From contig JAZLBZ010000053.1 of NCBI GenBank assembly GCA_045613945.1, forward strand, positions 8,575 through 72,574: a stretch of 64,000 nucleotides of DNA, in the 5' to 3' direction. The notes under the pieces were generated by a model. It was not told where the DNA came from. It saw nothing but the letters and a program-made list of their open reading frames with translations, and ran no database searches. Shown here in pieces: positions 24,920 through 33,940 of the stretch (position 1 is its first letter; each line of letters begins with the position of its first letter). This DNA comes from HGM04593 sp045613945 (GTDB lineage: Bacteria; Bacteroidota; Bacteroidia; Bacteroidales; Bacteroidaceae). The position numbers and the translations under genes are program-made.

Positions 24920-26935
24920 ATGTCTATGGATTCAAAAGCGCGTATACTTGAGTTGCGTAAACAACTGCATGAACATAACCACAATTACTATGTCCTCAAC
25001 TTGCCGACAATAAGCGATTTCGATTTCGATATGCTCATGCGTGAGTTGCAGGACCTGGAGGCTGCCAACCCCGATATGTATGACCCTAACTCGCCTACAT
25101 TGCGTGTGGGCTCCGACATAACGAAGGAGTTCAGGCAGGTGCAGCATAAATACCCTATGCTCTCTCTTGGAAATACCTACTCAAAGGAGGAGGTTGCCGA
25201 TTTCTTCGACAGGGTAAAGCGCGCGCTGAACGAGGATTTTGAGATATGTTGCGAACTGAAGTTTGACGGAACATCAATATCCTTGACTTATGTTGACGGA
25301 AAACTTGAGCGTGCTGTTACGCGCGGCGATGGTGAGAAGGGCGATGATGTAACAGCCAATGTAAAGACTATACGTACGGTGCCCCTGGTGCTGTCGGGCA
25401 GCGGCTATCCTGCCGAGTTTGAGATACGTGGCGAGGTGCTGATGCCCTGGGTGGTCTTTGAACGCTTGAACGAGGAGCGTGCCGCTGCCGGTGAGCAACT
25501 TTTTGCTAACCCGCGCAATGCCGCATCGGGGACACTGAAACTGCAGGATTCGTCGGTTGTTGCAAAGCGCTCACTCGACGCCTATCTCTATTTTATGCTT
25601 GGCGAGGAACTGCCCGCCGAGGGACATTACGAGAATCTTGCCGCTGCAAGGCAGTGGGGATTTAAAATTTCCGATACCACATGCAAGTGCCGTACGATAG
25701 ACGAGGTGTTTGCCTTTATTGACAGGATGGATGCCGAGCGCAAGAATCTTCCATTTGCCACCGACGGCATTGTGCTGAAGGTAAACTCTTTGCGCCAGCA
25801 AAAGAACCTGGGCTACACAGCCAAGTCTCCTCGCTGGGCAATAGCGTATAAGTTTCAGGCCGAGAGTGCAGTGACTCGCCTGAACGAAGTTACCTATCAG
25901 GTGGGGCGTACAGGCGTGGTTACACCTGTCGCCAACCTCGATCCCGTACAACTCTCGGGCACAGTGGTAAAGCGTGCGTCGTTGCATAATGCCGATATTA
26001 TCGAAAAATTCGACCTGCATATTGGCGATATGGTATATATTGAGAAGGGTGGCGAGATAATCCCTAAGATAACGGGTGTGGATACATCGGCGCGCTTCAT
26101 GCTTGGCGAGAAGGTTTCCTTCATTACAAAGTGTCCCGAGTGCGGCACTCCTTTGGTGCGCTACGATGGCGAGGCTGCCCACTATTGCCCCAATGATGCG
26201 TCGTGCCCGCCACAGATAAAGGGCAAGATTGAGCATTTTGTATCGCGCGAGGCAATGAATATTGACTCCATTGGCCCCGAGACTATTGAGCAACTGTATA
26301 ACTATGGACTGATAAAGAATATTGCCGATATATACACCTTGCAGCCCGAGGACCTGATGTTCCTGCCGCGTATGGGCGAAAAGTCGGCCATGAACATTGT
26401 TGGTGCTGTGCAGGCCTCGCTGCTTGTGCCTTTTGAGCGTGTGCTCTTTGCTCTTGGTATCCGTTTTGTGGGCGCCACAGTGGCAAAGCGTCTGGCGCGT
26501 GCATTTGGCAATATCGATGCTCTAATGGCGGCCTCCTTTGATGAACTTACCGCAGTGGATGAGATTGGTGAGCGCATTGCCGGTGCTGTGCGTGCCTTCT
26601 TTGCCAAAGAGGAGAACTTGCTGCTTGTTGAAAAACTACGGGAGGCTGGGCTGAAGTTCATGGTTGAGGAGGAGAACGGTGTCGAAAAAAGCGATATTCT
26701 CAAAGGGCAGAGCATTGTTATAAGCGGTGTCTTTACTCATCATTCGCGCGACGAGTACAAGGAGATGATTGAGCGCAACGGTGGAAAGAATGTTGGCAGT
26801 GTGAGCAAGTCAACCTCTTTCATCCTGATGGGTGAGAATATGGGGCCTGCAAAACTTGAGAAAGCGCAGAAAATGGGTGTCCGTCTTGTGACCGAGGATG
26901 AGTTCCTGCAGATGCTATCGGCTGTGAAATCATAA
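24920..26935 (+). CDS. ligA: NAD-dependent DNA ligase
   Basis: Seals nicks in replication and repair using NAD+. At 671 residues it has the full domain set: Ia and adenylation domains with the nucleophile K114 in KFDG, the motif NPRNAASGTLK, OB fold, a four-Cys zinc finger (CPECG, then CPNDASC), helix-hairpin-helix repeats and a C-terminal BRCT domain (about 595-671). The frame extends upstream to 24839, through the terminator, so ATG 24920 is the start. A single-gene transcript with its own promoter is likely. Confidence 0.97.
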   Translation: MSMDSKARILELRKQLHEHNHNYYVLNLPTISDFDFDMLMRELQDLEAANPDMYDPNSPTLRVGSDITKEFRQVQHKYPMLSLGNTYSKEEVADFFDRVKRALNEDFEICCELKFDGTSISLTYVDGKLERAVTRGDGEKGDDVTANVKTIRTVPLVLSGSGYPAEFEIRGEVLMPWVVFERLNEERAAAGEQLFANPRNAASGTLKLQDSSVVAKRSLDAYLYFMLGEELPAEGHYENLAAARQWGFKISDTTCKCRTIDEVFAFIDRMDAERKNLPFATDGIVLKVNSLRQQKNLGYTAKSPRWAIAYKFQAESAVTRLNEVTYQVGRTGVVTPVANLDPVQLSGTVVKRASLHNADIIEKFDLHIGDMVYIEKGGEIIPKITGVDTSARFMLGEKVSFITKCPECGTPLVRYDGEAAHYCPNDASCPPQIKGKIEHFVSREAMNIDSIGPETIEQLYNYGLIKNIADIYTLQPEDLMFLPRMGEKSAMNIVGAVQASLLVPFERVLFALGIRFVGATVAKRLARAFGNIDALMAASFDELTAVDEIGERIAGAVRAFFAKEENLLLVEKLREAGLKFMVEEENGVEKSDILKGQSIVISGVFTHHSRDEYKEMIERNGGKNVGSVSKSTSFILMGENMGPAKLEKAQKMGVRLVTEDEFLQMLSAVKS

Positions 26936-26994
26936 TTAACACTCGGAAATACATATTTTATAATAACAAATATTATAATTAGCAAAATTTGATG

Positions 26995-27002
26995 TAATTT
27001 TG
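26995..27002 (+). promoter_or_regulatory. -7 element for dapA
   Basis: TAATTTTG followed by CAC is an exact TAnnTTTG with the common downstream bases; it lies 36 bp before the dapA start. No clear -33 TTTG at the standard distance. Confidence 0.5.
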
Positions 27003-27038
27003 CACTCCGAAATAATTTGAGTAATTTTTTATAAATTT

Positions 27039-27920
27039 ATGATGCGAAAAACACTGAAAGGTATGGGCGTTGCCATCGTGACTCCCTTTACAAATGACGG
27101 CGAGGTAGATTATGCAGCGCTTGAAGGTCTGGTGCAGATGCATATTGATTGCGGCACAGATTTCCTCTGTGTGCTTGGAACGACCGGAGAGACCCCTACA
27201 TTGACAACCGATGAGAAACGTGAAATCCGAAAGCGCATCATAAAACAGGTTGATGGCCGAATGCCTATTATGCTTGGCATTGGCGGTAACTGTACCCGCA
27301 ATGTTATTGAGGAGATAAAGAACGAGGACCTGACCGGCGTTGACGCCATACTCTCTGTTGCTCCTTATTACAACAAGCCTACACAGGAGGGTATCTATCG
27401 TCACTACAAGGCAATCGCCGATTCAACAGATATGCCAATATATATGTACAATGTGCCCGGACGTACGGGTATAAACATTCTGCCCTCGACAGTTGTGCGC
27501 CTGGCAAAGGAGTGCCCTAATATTGTGGGCTACAAGGCTGCATCGGGTAACCTGGCGCAGATTAAGGAACTTGTAGCAATGAAACCTCCTCACTTCGACC
27601 TCTTCTCGGGCGATGATGCACTCACCGTAGATATTATGGAGGCCGGTGGTGTGGGTGTCATTTCGGTATTCGGAAATGCCTATCCAAAGGAGATGATTGC
27701 ACTTGTACGTGCTATGCAAGAGGGGCGCGTGAGCGATGCACGCAACCGTCACGACAGGCTCAATGAACTCTTTCAGTTGATTTTCGTTGATGGTAATCCA
27801 TCGGGTATCAAGGCATTGCTGAATATTCATGGCCGCATAAACAATGTATTGCGCTTGCCGCTTGTACCTGCTTGCGACGATACGTACAGCGAACTTCAGC
27901 AAGCAATAACAACTTTCTAA
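27039..27920 (+). CDS. dapA: 4-hydroxy-tetrahydrodipicolinate synthase
   Basis: Condenses pyruvate with aspartate semialdehyde, the first committed step to lysine and diaminopimelate for cell wall. A TIM barrel of 293 residues with the GTTGE motif (47-51), Y137 in MYNVPGR and the Schiff-base K166 in GYKAASG. Start at ATG 27039 (a second Met follows immediately). A TIGR02757 gene starts about 13 bp downstream and is probably co-transcribed. Confidence 0.96.
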   Translation: MMRKTLKGMGVAIVTPFTNDGEVDYAALEGLVQMHIDCGTDFLCVLGTTGETPTLTTDEKREIRKRIIKQVDGRMPIMLGIGGNCTRNVIEEIKNEDLTGVDAILSVAPYYNKPTQEGIYRHYKAIADSTDMPIYMYNVPGRTGINILPSTVVRLAKECPNIVGYKAASGNLAQIKELVAMKPPHFDLFSGDDALTVDIMEAGGVGVISVFGNAYPKEMIALVRAMQEGRVSDARNRHDRLNELFQLIFVDGNPSGIKALLNIHGRINNVLRLPLVPACDDTYSELQQAITTF

Positions 27921-27933
27921 AGGGCTTGTGAGT

Positions 27934-28719
27934 ATGGAGCATTTGAGAGCGGTGCTTGATGATAAACTTGCGCTTTACAACTGCAAGGGTTTTATCGAGA
28001 ACGACCCGGTCTCTTTCCCTCACTCGTTTACCCGCCGCGAAGATATTGAGATTTCGGCCCTGCTGGCATCGGTCATTGCTTGGGGAAACAGAAAGATGAT
28101 ACTCTCATCGGGCAAAAAAATGCTTTGCGACATTATGCACTCTGCACCATATGATTATGTTATGAGTGGCGAGTGGGAGTCGCTCGACGATACAATCAAT
28201 ATTCACCGTACATTCTTCGCCCGCGACTTCAAGTATATATGCCGGGGCTTGAGAAGCATATATGCCAAGTATGGAACAATGGAGACGCTCTTCGTGGGCT
28301 GCTCTGTCTGGGACGGCATAGAAAGGTTGCGTGGCGAGATGGCTGCAGTGAATGGGGGAGTGCCGACAAAGCACATAAGTAACCCTGTGGCGCAGAAGGG
28401 CAAGCCGGCATCGGCCTGCAAAAGGATGCACATGATGCTTCGTTGGCTGTGCCGCAAGGATGGAGTGGTGGATTTAGGTATCTGGAGTGCAGTGCCAGCC
28501 TCGGCTCTAATGATTCCGCTTGATGTGCACGTGGCGCGTACAGCCCGCCTTCTGGGAATAATAACCCGCAGACAGAACGACCGCAAGACGGTTGAGGTGT
28601 TGACAGCGCAGTTGCGCAGGCTTTCGCCCGATGATCCCGTAAAATATGACTTTGCTCTTTTTGGAGTGGGTGAGGCCGGCGACAGTTTTTTTAGTGAACT
28701 AACAGACAAAACAAAATAA
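27934..28719 (+). CDS. TIGR02757 family protein
   Basis: A 261-residue protein of the conserved Bacteroidetes/proteobacterial family TIGR02757 (DUF2400), identified from the start VSFPHSFTRREDIEISALLASVIAWGNR region and the later IPLDVHVARTARLLG and LSPDDPVKYDFALFG. The fold is related to helix-hairpin-helix DNA repair proteins, but no activity is established. A GTG at 27928 is an alternative start two codons upstream. Placed between dapA and maeB without evident terminator. Confidence 0.85.
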   Translation: MEHLRAVLDDKLALYNCKGFIENDPVSFPHSFTRREDIEISALLASVIAWGNRKMILSSGKKMLCDIMHSAPYDYVMSGEWESLDDTINIHRTFFARDFKYICRGLRSIYAKYGTMETLFVGCSVWDGIERLRGEMAAVNGGVPTKHISNPVAQKGKPASACKRMHMMLRWLCRKDGVVDLGIWSAVPASALMIPLDVHVARTARLLGIITRRQNDRKTVEVLTAQLRRLSPDDPVKYDFALFGVGEAGDSFFSELTDKTK

Positions 28720-28746
28720 ATCCCGCTTTGGGAAAATATTACAACA

Positions 28747-31026
28747 ATGGCAAAGATTACAAAAGAAGATGCATTGAATTATCATGCCGGTAAACGTCCC
28801 GGTAAGATTGAGGTAGTGCCTACAAAACCATATTTTACACAGACCGACCTTTCGTTGGCCTACTCGCCTGGTGTTGCAGAGCCCTGTCTCGAAATCAAGG
28901 AGAATCCGAACGACGCATACAAGTATACCGACAAGGGTAACCTTGTTGCTGTTATTTCAAACGGTACTGCTGTGCTTGGACTTGGCAACATTGGCCCGCT
29001 TGCAGGCAAGCCTGTCATGGAGGGCAAGGGATTGCTTTTCAAGATCTATGCAGGTATTGACGTTTTTGATATTGAGGTAGATGAGCAGGACCCCGAGAGA
29101 TTCATTCAGGCAGTAAAGGCTATTGCTCCTACATTTGGCGGCATCAACCTCGAGGATATCAAGGCACCCGAGTGCTTTGAGATAGAGCGCCGCTTGAAAG
29201 AGGAACTGGATATCCCTGTCATGCACGACGACCAGCATGGTACAGCCATTATCTCTGCTGCAGGTTTGCTCAATGCCCTTGAGGTTAACGGCAAGAAGAT
29301 TGAAGAGGTGAAGGTTGTTGTGAACGGTGCGGGCGCGGCGGCAATCTCATGTACAAAACTGTACGTTGCTCTCGGTGTCAAGCGCGAGAATGTCGTGATG
29401 CTTGACAGTCGTGGCGTAATCAGCACTTCGCGCACAAATCTCACTCCCGAGAAGGTGGAGTTCGCAACAACACGCACTGATATCACAACACTTGCCGAGG
29501 CAATAGTTGGTGCAGATGTGTTCCTGGGACTTTCAAAGGGTAACGTGCTTTCACAGGATATGGTGCGCTCAATGGCAAATGACCCAATTGTCTTTGCATT
29601 GGCAAATCCAGAGCCCGAGATTACCTATGAGGATGCAATGGAGTGCCGCCCCGACGTGCTCATGAGTACAGGCCGCAGCGACTATCCAAACCAGATTAAC
29701 AACGTTATTGGTTTCCCTTATATCTTTCGCGGCGCACTCGATGTGGCAGCCACAGCTATCAACGAGGAGATGAAACTTGCTGCCGTACACGCCATTGCAA
29801 ATCTTGCAAAGCAACCTGTTCCCGAGATTGTGAACAAGGTCTACAAGGTTGGAAGGCTCTCGTTCGGCCGCGATTACTTCATTCCAAAGCCTGTTGATCC
29901 ACGTCTTTTGGTCGAGGTATCTACTGCTGTGGCAAAGGCTGCCATTGCAAGTGGTGTTGCCCGCAAGGAGATTACAGACTGGGAAAAGTACAAGGAGCAT
30001 TTGCTTGAGTTCATGGGCCGTGAGTCAAAACTTACGCAGCAGATTCATGATATGGCGCGTACAGAGACGCAGCGCGTGGTGTTTGCCGAGGGTGCACACC
30101 CTTCAATGATGAAGGCTGCTGTCAAGGCCAAAGAGGAGGGTATCTGTCAGCCAGTGCTTCTTGGCAACGACGAAATAATCACAAAACTCGCTGCAGAATT
30201 GGGGCTCAGCCTCGATGGTATTGAGGTGGTGAATCTGCGTCACCCCAACGAGAGCGAGCGTCGCGAGCGTTATGCCGAGATTCTTGCCACCAAGCGCCAG
30301 CGCGAGGGATACACCATTGAGGAGGCTAACGACAAGATGTTCGAGCGCAACTACTTTGGTATGATGATGGTGGAGACCGGTGATGCCGATGCTTTCGTGA
30401 CCGGTATCTATACCAAGTTCTCAAATACCATCAAGGTGGCAAAAGAGGTCATTGGCGTGCAAGAGGGATATAGCACCTTTGCCACAATGCACATCATCAA
30501 TTCAAAGAAGGGTACATACTTTGTTGCCGATACTTTGATTAACCGTGCTCCCGATTTGGAGACAATCATTGATGTTGCCCGCCTTACCGAGAAGTCGGTA
30601 CGTTTCTTCAATCACGAGCCGGTTATTGCAATGGCGTCATATTCAAACTTTGGCACCGACCAGGGTGGCAGCGCCGAGCGCGTGCGCAAGGCTGTTGCCC
30701 ACATTCACGAGAATTACCCCGATTGGCTGCTCGATGGTGAGATGCAGGTGAACATTGCAATGAATAGCGAACTGCGTGACATGAAGTATCCTTTCAATAA
30801 ACTCAAGGGTCGTGAGGTAAATGCACTGGTGTTCCCTAATCTTAACTCGGCATCATCGTCGTACAAGATGATGCAGGCACTTGGTTCCGATACTGAGATT
30901 ATCGGACCAATCCAGATGGGATTGAACAAGCCAATTCACTTCATTGACTTCGAGAGTTCGGTGCAGGAGATTCTCAATATCACAGCTGTTGCTGCAATCG
31001 ATGCAATGGTGAACAAGAAGAAGTAA
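28747..31026 (+). CDS. maeB: NADP-dependent malic enzyme with phosphotransacetylase-like domain
   Basis: Oxidatively decarboxylates malate to pyruvate, making NADPH. At 759 residues it has the MaeB-type two-part build: an N-terminal malic enzyme module (about 1-430; SLAYSPGVAEPC, the MHDDQHGTA metal/substrate motif, the NAD(P) loop VVNGAGAAAISC) and a C-terminal phosphate acetyltransferase-like domain (about 435-759), which in known MaeB proteins is regulatory rather than catalytic. It ends just before a long perfect palindrome. Confidence 0.95.
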   Translation: MAKITKEDALNYHAGKRPGKIEVVPTKPYFTQTDLSLAYSPGVAEPCLEIKENPNDAYKYTDKGNLVAVISNGTAVLGLGNIGPLAGKPVMEGKGLLFKIYAGIDVFDIEVDEQDPERFIQAVKAIAPTFGGINLEDIKAPECFEIERRLKEELDIPVMHDDQHGTAIISAAGLLNALEVNGKKIEEVKVVVNGAGAAAISCTKLYVALGVKRENVVMLDSRGVISTSRTNLTPEKVEFATTRTDITTLAEAIVGADVFLGLSKGNVLSQDMVRSMANDPIVFALANPEPEITYEDAMECRPDVLMSTGRSDYPNQINNVIGFPYIFRGALDVAATAINEEMKLAAVHAIANLAKQPVPEIVNKVYKVGRLSFGRDYFIPKPVDPRLLVEVSTAVAKAAIASGVARKEITDWEKYKEHLLEFMGRESKLTQQIHDMARTETQRVVFAEGAHPSMMKAAVKAKEEGICQPVLLGNDEIITKLAAELGLSLDGIEVVNLRHPNESERRERYAEILATKRQREGYTIEEANDKMFERNYFGMMMVETGDADAFVTGIYTKFSNTIKVAKEVIGVQEGYSTFATMHIINSKKGTYFVADTLINRAPDLETIIDVARLTEKSVRFFNHEPVIAMASYSNFGTDQGGSAERVRKAVAHIHENYPDWLLDGEMQVNIAMNSELRDMKYPFNKLKGREVNALVFPNLNSASSSYKMMQALGSDTEIIGPIQMGLNKPIHFIDFESSVQEILNITAVAAIDAMVNKKK

Positions 31027-31046
31027 ACCAATAAATATATACTATG

Positions 31047-31080
31047 AGTGCGGGGCAAGTTCATGAACTTGCCCCGCACT
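31047..31080. terminator. Bidirectional terminator, 34-bp perfect palindrome
   Basis: The 34 bases from AGTGCGGGGC to GCCCCGCACT are a perfect palindrome centred on TTCATGAA. It lies between the convergent ends of maeB and the minus-strand outer membrane protein gene, fitting a terminator for both strands. Confidence 0.8.
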
Positions 31081-31087
31081 TGTTATT

Positions 31088-31780
31088 TCATAAGATGACT
31101 CCCACTGAAAAACTTAGGATATTCTCGCGGCGGCTGGAGGTGAAAATCCTGCCGTCGTCGTGCAGTTTGATGTATTTTGCGGCCTTGTTCAGCCCTGCAT
31201 CAAAGGTGATGTCAAGGAAGACGCGGCTGATTTTTATTCCCAGTCCAACTTCCCAATAGTAGATCTTGTCGTTGAGAATCTCCTCAAGATGGTAGTACTT
31301 GAAATGCTTGAAGTTCTGCTCACTGAGCGAGGTGAACACGAACTTTGTTCGTGGTCCAGTGAAAATGCTCAAGCCATATCTGCCGCGTTGGATAAGGTTG
31401 TATCCAAAAAGTATTGGTACCTGAATACAGTATGTCCTCAGGTCATATACGGTGTTGTTTGGGATGATGCCGTCCGCGTTGTTCTTCACGTCATAGAAAT
31501 CAAAGCTGTGGTTGGTGATGCCGAACGCTCCCTCTGTCTGCAGATAGAACTTGTTCTTGCTCACTCTTGCGAATGCTGAGAATGCATATCCAATCTTGTT
31601 GCTCTGAATGTTGTTGGTGTCGAACTTGTAGTCATCAATGCCAAACTCCGGGTCGTTGTATGTCACAGCCTGGAAACCGGCCTTAACGCCGGCATTGAAC
31701 CGTACTTTTCCCTTGTCCTGTGCATTAGTCAAAAGGGGAAAGAGGGCAACCAGTGCAATTATCAGGCTGCGCATTCTCAT
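31088..31780 (-). CDS. Outer membrane beta-barrel protein (PorT-like)
   Basis: A 230-residue protein with a signal peptide (MRMRSLIIALVALFPLLTNAQ) and alternating beta-strand pattern typical of the small Bacteroidetes outer membrane barrels (PorT / OMP_b-brl_2 type): FNAGVKAGFQ, YLQTEGAFG, YYWEVGLGIKIS and a terminal strand ending VGVIL. The frame is open to 31885, but the longer N-terminus hides the signal peptide and overlaps the flavin reductase gene, so ATG 31780 is chosen, 3 bp after that gene's stop. Last gene of the pyrB operon; substrate unknown. Confidence 0.75.
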   Translation of the reverse strand: MRMRSLIIALVALFPLLTNAQDKGKVRFNAGVKAGFQAVTYNDPEFGIDDYKFDTNNIQSNKIGYAFSAFARVSKNKFYLQTEGAFGITNHSFDFYDVKNNADGIIPNNTVYDLRTYCIQVPILFGYNLIQRGRYGLSIFTGPRTKFVFTSLSEQNFKHFKYYHLEEILNDKIYYWEVGLGIKISRVFLDITFDAGLNKAAKYIKLHDDGRIFTSSRRENILSFSVGVIL

Positions 31781-31782
31781 TG

Positions 31783-32346
31783 TTACTTTTTCTTTACGCT
31801 CCAGCCGAACTTGCCAATGAAATCGCCCAGATGGAAGTATTTTCCATGTGTGTACACCAGTGGGTCTGCAGCCGCAAGGTTCCACTCGCCTGTTACGGGG
31901 TCAAGATAACGGTCGTCGGCCTGCACGTTCACAACCTCGGCAAGGAACATGTCGTGCGAGCCAAGCGGAATTATCTGCTTTACCTTGCACTCTATGCTCA
32001 GTGGGGATTCTGCAATAATGGGGGCCTTAACGTTTACCGATGGTGCATATGTGAGCCCTGTCTCCTTTGCCTTGTCATAGTCCTTTCCAGAACGCACGCC
32101 GCACCAGTCTGTTGCTCTGGCCATGTCGGCGGTGGTTAGGTTTATGACAAATTCGCCGCTCTCCTTGATGATGGGGTAGGAGTGTCTTTCGGGGCGCACC
32201 GAGATGTAGCACATCGCAGGGTTGGTACATGTTGTTCCCACCCACGACACAGTGAGCATGTTGTAGTTCTCGGGCTTGTCGCCACAAGTTATGAGCACCG
32301 CCGGCAACGGGTATATCATTGTGCCGGGTTTCCAACTGATTTTCAT
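31783..32346 (-). CDS. Flavin reductase family protein
   Basis: A 187-residue FMN-binding split-barrel protein of the flavin reductase-like family, with NMLTVSWVGTTCTNPAM and SVRPERHSYPII as the flavin-binding core and a C-terminal YFHLGDFIGKFGW. Members reduce flavins or act as flavin-dependent oxidoreductases; the substrate cannot be told. It sits 3 bp after pyrI in the pyrimidine operon, so expression is tied to that of pyrB-pyrI, but a biochemical link is not evident. Confidence 0.85.
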   Translation of the reverse strand: MKISWKPGTMIYPLPAVLITCGDKPENYNMLTVSWVGTTCTNPAMCYISVRPERHSYPIIKESGEFVINLTTADMARATDWCGVRSGKDYDKAKETGLTYAPSVNVKAPIIAESPLSIECKVKQIIPLGSHDMFLAEVVNVQADDRYLDPVTGEWNLAAADPLVYTHGKYFHLGDFIGKFGWSVKKK

Positions 32347-32349
32347 CTC

Positions 32350-32814
32350 TTACAAAAGTTTAATGTCGTCCAGGCTTACCTCTTTCTCGCAGTAGCGGCA
32401 CTTGAGTGTGTGTGTGTCGCGGTTTGCTACGTAGAAGTGTGTGGCCATAGGCTCATTGTTTGTAATGCAGTTGAGGTTGTTGCACTTTATGATGTTGTGT
32501 ATCTCATCGGGCATCTTAACCTCGCGTTTCTCTACAACATCGTAGTTGCGTATGGTGTTCAGTACAACATTGGGCGCAATAACGGAAATCTTGTTTATCT
32601 CGTCATCGGTGAAGAATCTGTCCGAAATCTTTATAAGGCCTTTCTTGCCCAGTTTCTTGCTCTCAAGATTATATCCAATGGTGACATTGTTGCTCATTGT
32701 GGGGATATCGAGCAGGTTCACTACTGCAAAAAGCTTGTCGGCGGGGATGTGGTCGATTACGGTGCCGTTGCAGAGTGCCGAAACCTGCAATGCCTGCTTG
32801 TTATTCTCGTTCAT
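32350..32814 (-). CDS. pyrI: Aspartate carbamoyltransferase regulatory chain
   Basis: Regulatory subunit of aspartate transcarbamoylase, binding CTP/ATP at its N-terminal domain and joining catalytic trimers through a zinc domain. The 154-residue protein has the allosteric domain (ALCNGTVIDHIPADKL) and the four zinc Cys C111, C116, C139, C142. Starts 11 bp after pyrB, the usual order, so the enzyme should be allosterically regulated as in E. coli. Confidence 0.96.
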   Translation of the reverse strand: MNENNKQALQVSALCNGTVIDHIPADKLFAVVNLLDIPTMSNNVTIGYNLESKKLGKKGLIKISDRFFTDDEINKISVIAPNVVLNTIRNYDVVEKREVKMPDEIHNIIKCNNLNCITNNEPMATHFYVANRDTHTLKCRYCEKEVSLDDIKLL

Positions 32815-32825
32815 GCTCTTTCTTT

Positions 32826-33740
32826 TTAAATGTTGATACCTAAAACGTCGCAGATGATAGCCTCGCGCACGTAGAGACCGTTCTGTGCCTGCTGGAAATA
32901 GTAGGCCTTTGGGTTGTCGTCGACATCCTGTGCAATCTCATTCACACGTGGCAGTGGGTGCAGGATGCGCAGGTTATCCTTTGTGCCAGCAAGCATTGCG
33001 TTTGTCAGACGGTAGCAGTTCTTTACCTTTTCATATTCCATAATGTCGCTGAAACGTTCGCGCTGCACTCGTGTCATGTAAATGATATCGGCATCGCCAA
33101 TCACCTCCTCGTTGAACTCGGTGGTTTCGGTGTAAGGGATGTTGTTCTTCTCGCAGAACAGGCGGTACTCCTCGGGCATACGCAGTTCCTCGGGTGATAT
33201 GAAACAGAATGTAGGGTTGAAGTGGCGCATTGCGTGCAGCAGTGAGTGTACTGTGCGGCCATACTTCAGGTCGCCTACAAGGTGAATCTTCAATCCCTCG
33301 AGCGTGCCCTGTGTCTTTTTAATGGAGTAAAGGTCGAGCATTGTCTGCGACGGGTGCTGGTTGGCGCCGTCGCCCGCATTGATGATGGGCACCTGCGAAA
33401 CTTCGCTTGCATAGCGTGCAGCACCCTCGAGCTTGTGACGCATGGCAATTACATCGGCATAACTCGACACCATCATTATGGTGTCCTTCAGTGTCTCGCC
33501 TTTTGTCGCCGAACTTGTTGCCGCATCGCTGAAACCAATGACGCTTGCTCCAAGCCTGTTGGCTGCGGTTTCAAAACTGAGGCGTGTTCTTGTCGATGGC
33601 TCAAAAAACAGTGAACCTACAATCTTTCCCTTTAATATATCCCTGTTGGGATTCTCCTCGAACTTCTCAGCAGTTTCAAGCAACGAGAGAATCTTCTCGC
33701 GCGAGAGGTCATTGATGGATACAAAGCTCTTGCTTTTCAT
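32826..33740 (-). CDS. pyrB: Aspartate carbamoyltransferase catalytic chain
   Basis: Makes N-carbamoyl-aspartate from carbamoyl phosphate and aspartate in pyrimidine synthesis. 304 residues with the carbamoyl phosphate loop FFEPSTRTR (45-53) and the aspartate site region HPLPRVNEI. First gene of a minus-strand operon with pyrI, a flavin reductase and an outer membrane protein. A near-consensus -7 (TATCTTTA on the minus strand, about 33784-33777) lies upstream. Confidence 0.97.
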   Translation of the reverse strand: MKSKSFVSINDLSREKILSLLETAEKFEENPNRDILKGKIVGSLFFEPSTRTRLSFETAANRLGASVIGFSDAATSSATKGETLKDTIMMVSSYADVIAMRHKLEGAARYASEVSQVPIINAGDGANQHPSQTMLDLYSIKKTQGTLEGLKIHLVGDLKYGRTVHSLLHAMRHFNPTFCFISPEELRMPEEYRLFCEKNNIPYTETTEFNEEVIGDADIIYMTRVQRERFSDIMEYEKVKNCYRLTNAMLAGTKDNLRILHPLPRVNEIAQDVDDNPKAYYFQQAQNGLYVREAIICDVLGINI

Positions 33741-33877
33741 TTTCAGTGCGTTTTTTATGGAATAAAAATTTCTTGTAAAGATAGAGTAATAATATCTTTA
33801 AAACAATACCTGATAGCGATTTTATTTCAAAAACCTAAACGGCGAAAAAACCTTGCTTGTTATTGAAATATTTGTAT

Positions 33878-33885
33878 TAAATTTG
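33878..33885 (+). promoter_or_regulatory. -7 element for the PBP1A gene
   Basis: TAAATTTG followed by C is an exact TAnnTTTG, 55 bp before the ATG at 33941. It lies in the divergent region shared with pyrB. The -33 element is not clear. Confidence 0.45.
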
Positions 33886-33940
33886 CAAATCTATGGTTTC
33901 CGTATGTGCGGCGCCATTGTTTTATAACATTACAATCTAT

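Noticed and set aside
25571..26293. 240-residue minus-strand frame inside ligA
   Set aside because: Antisense shadow of the ligase; no recognisable domain and no separate promoter.
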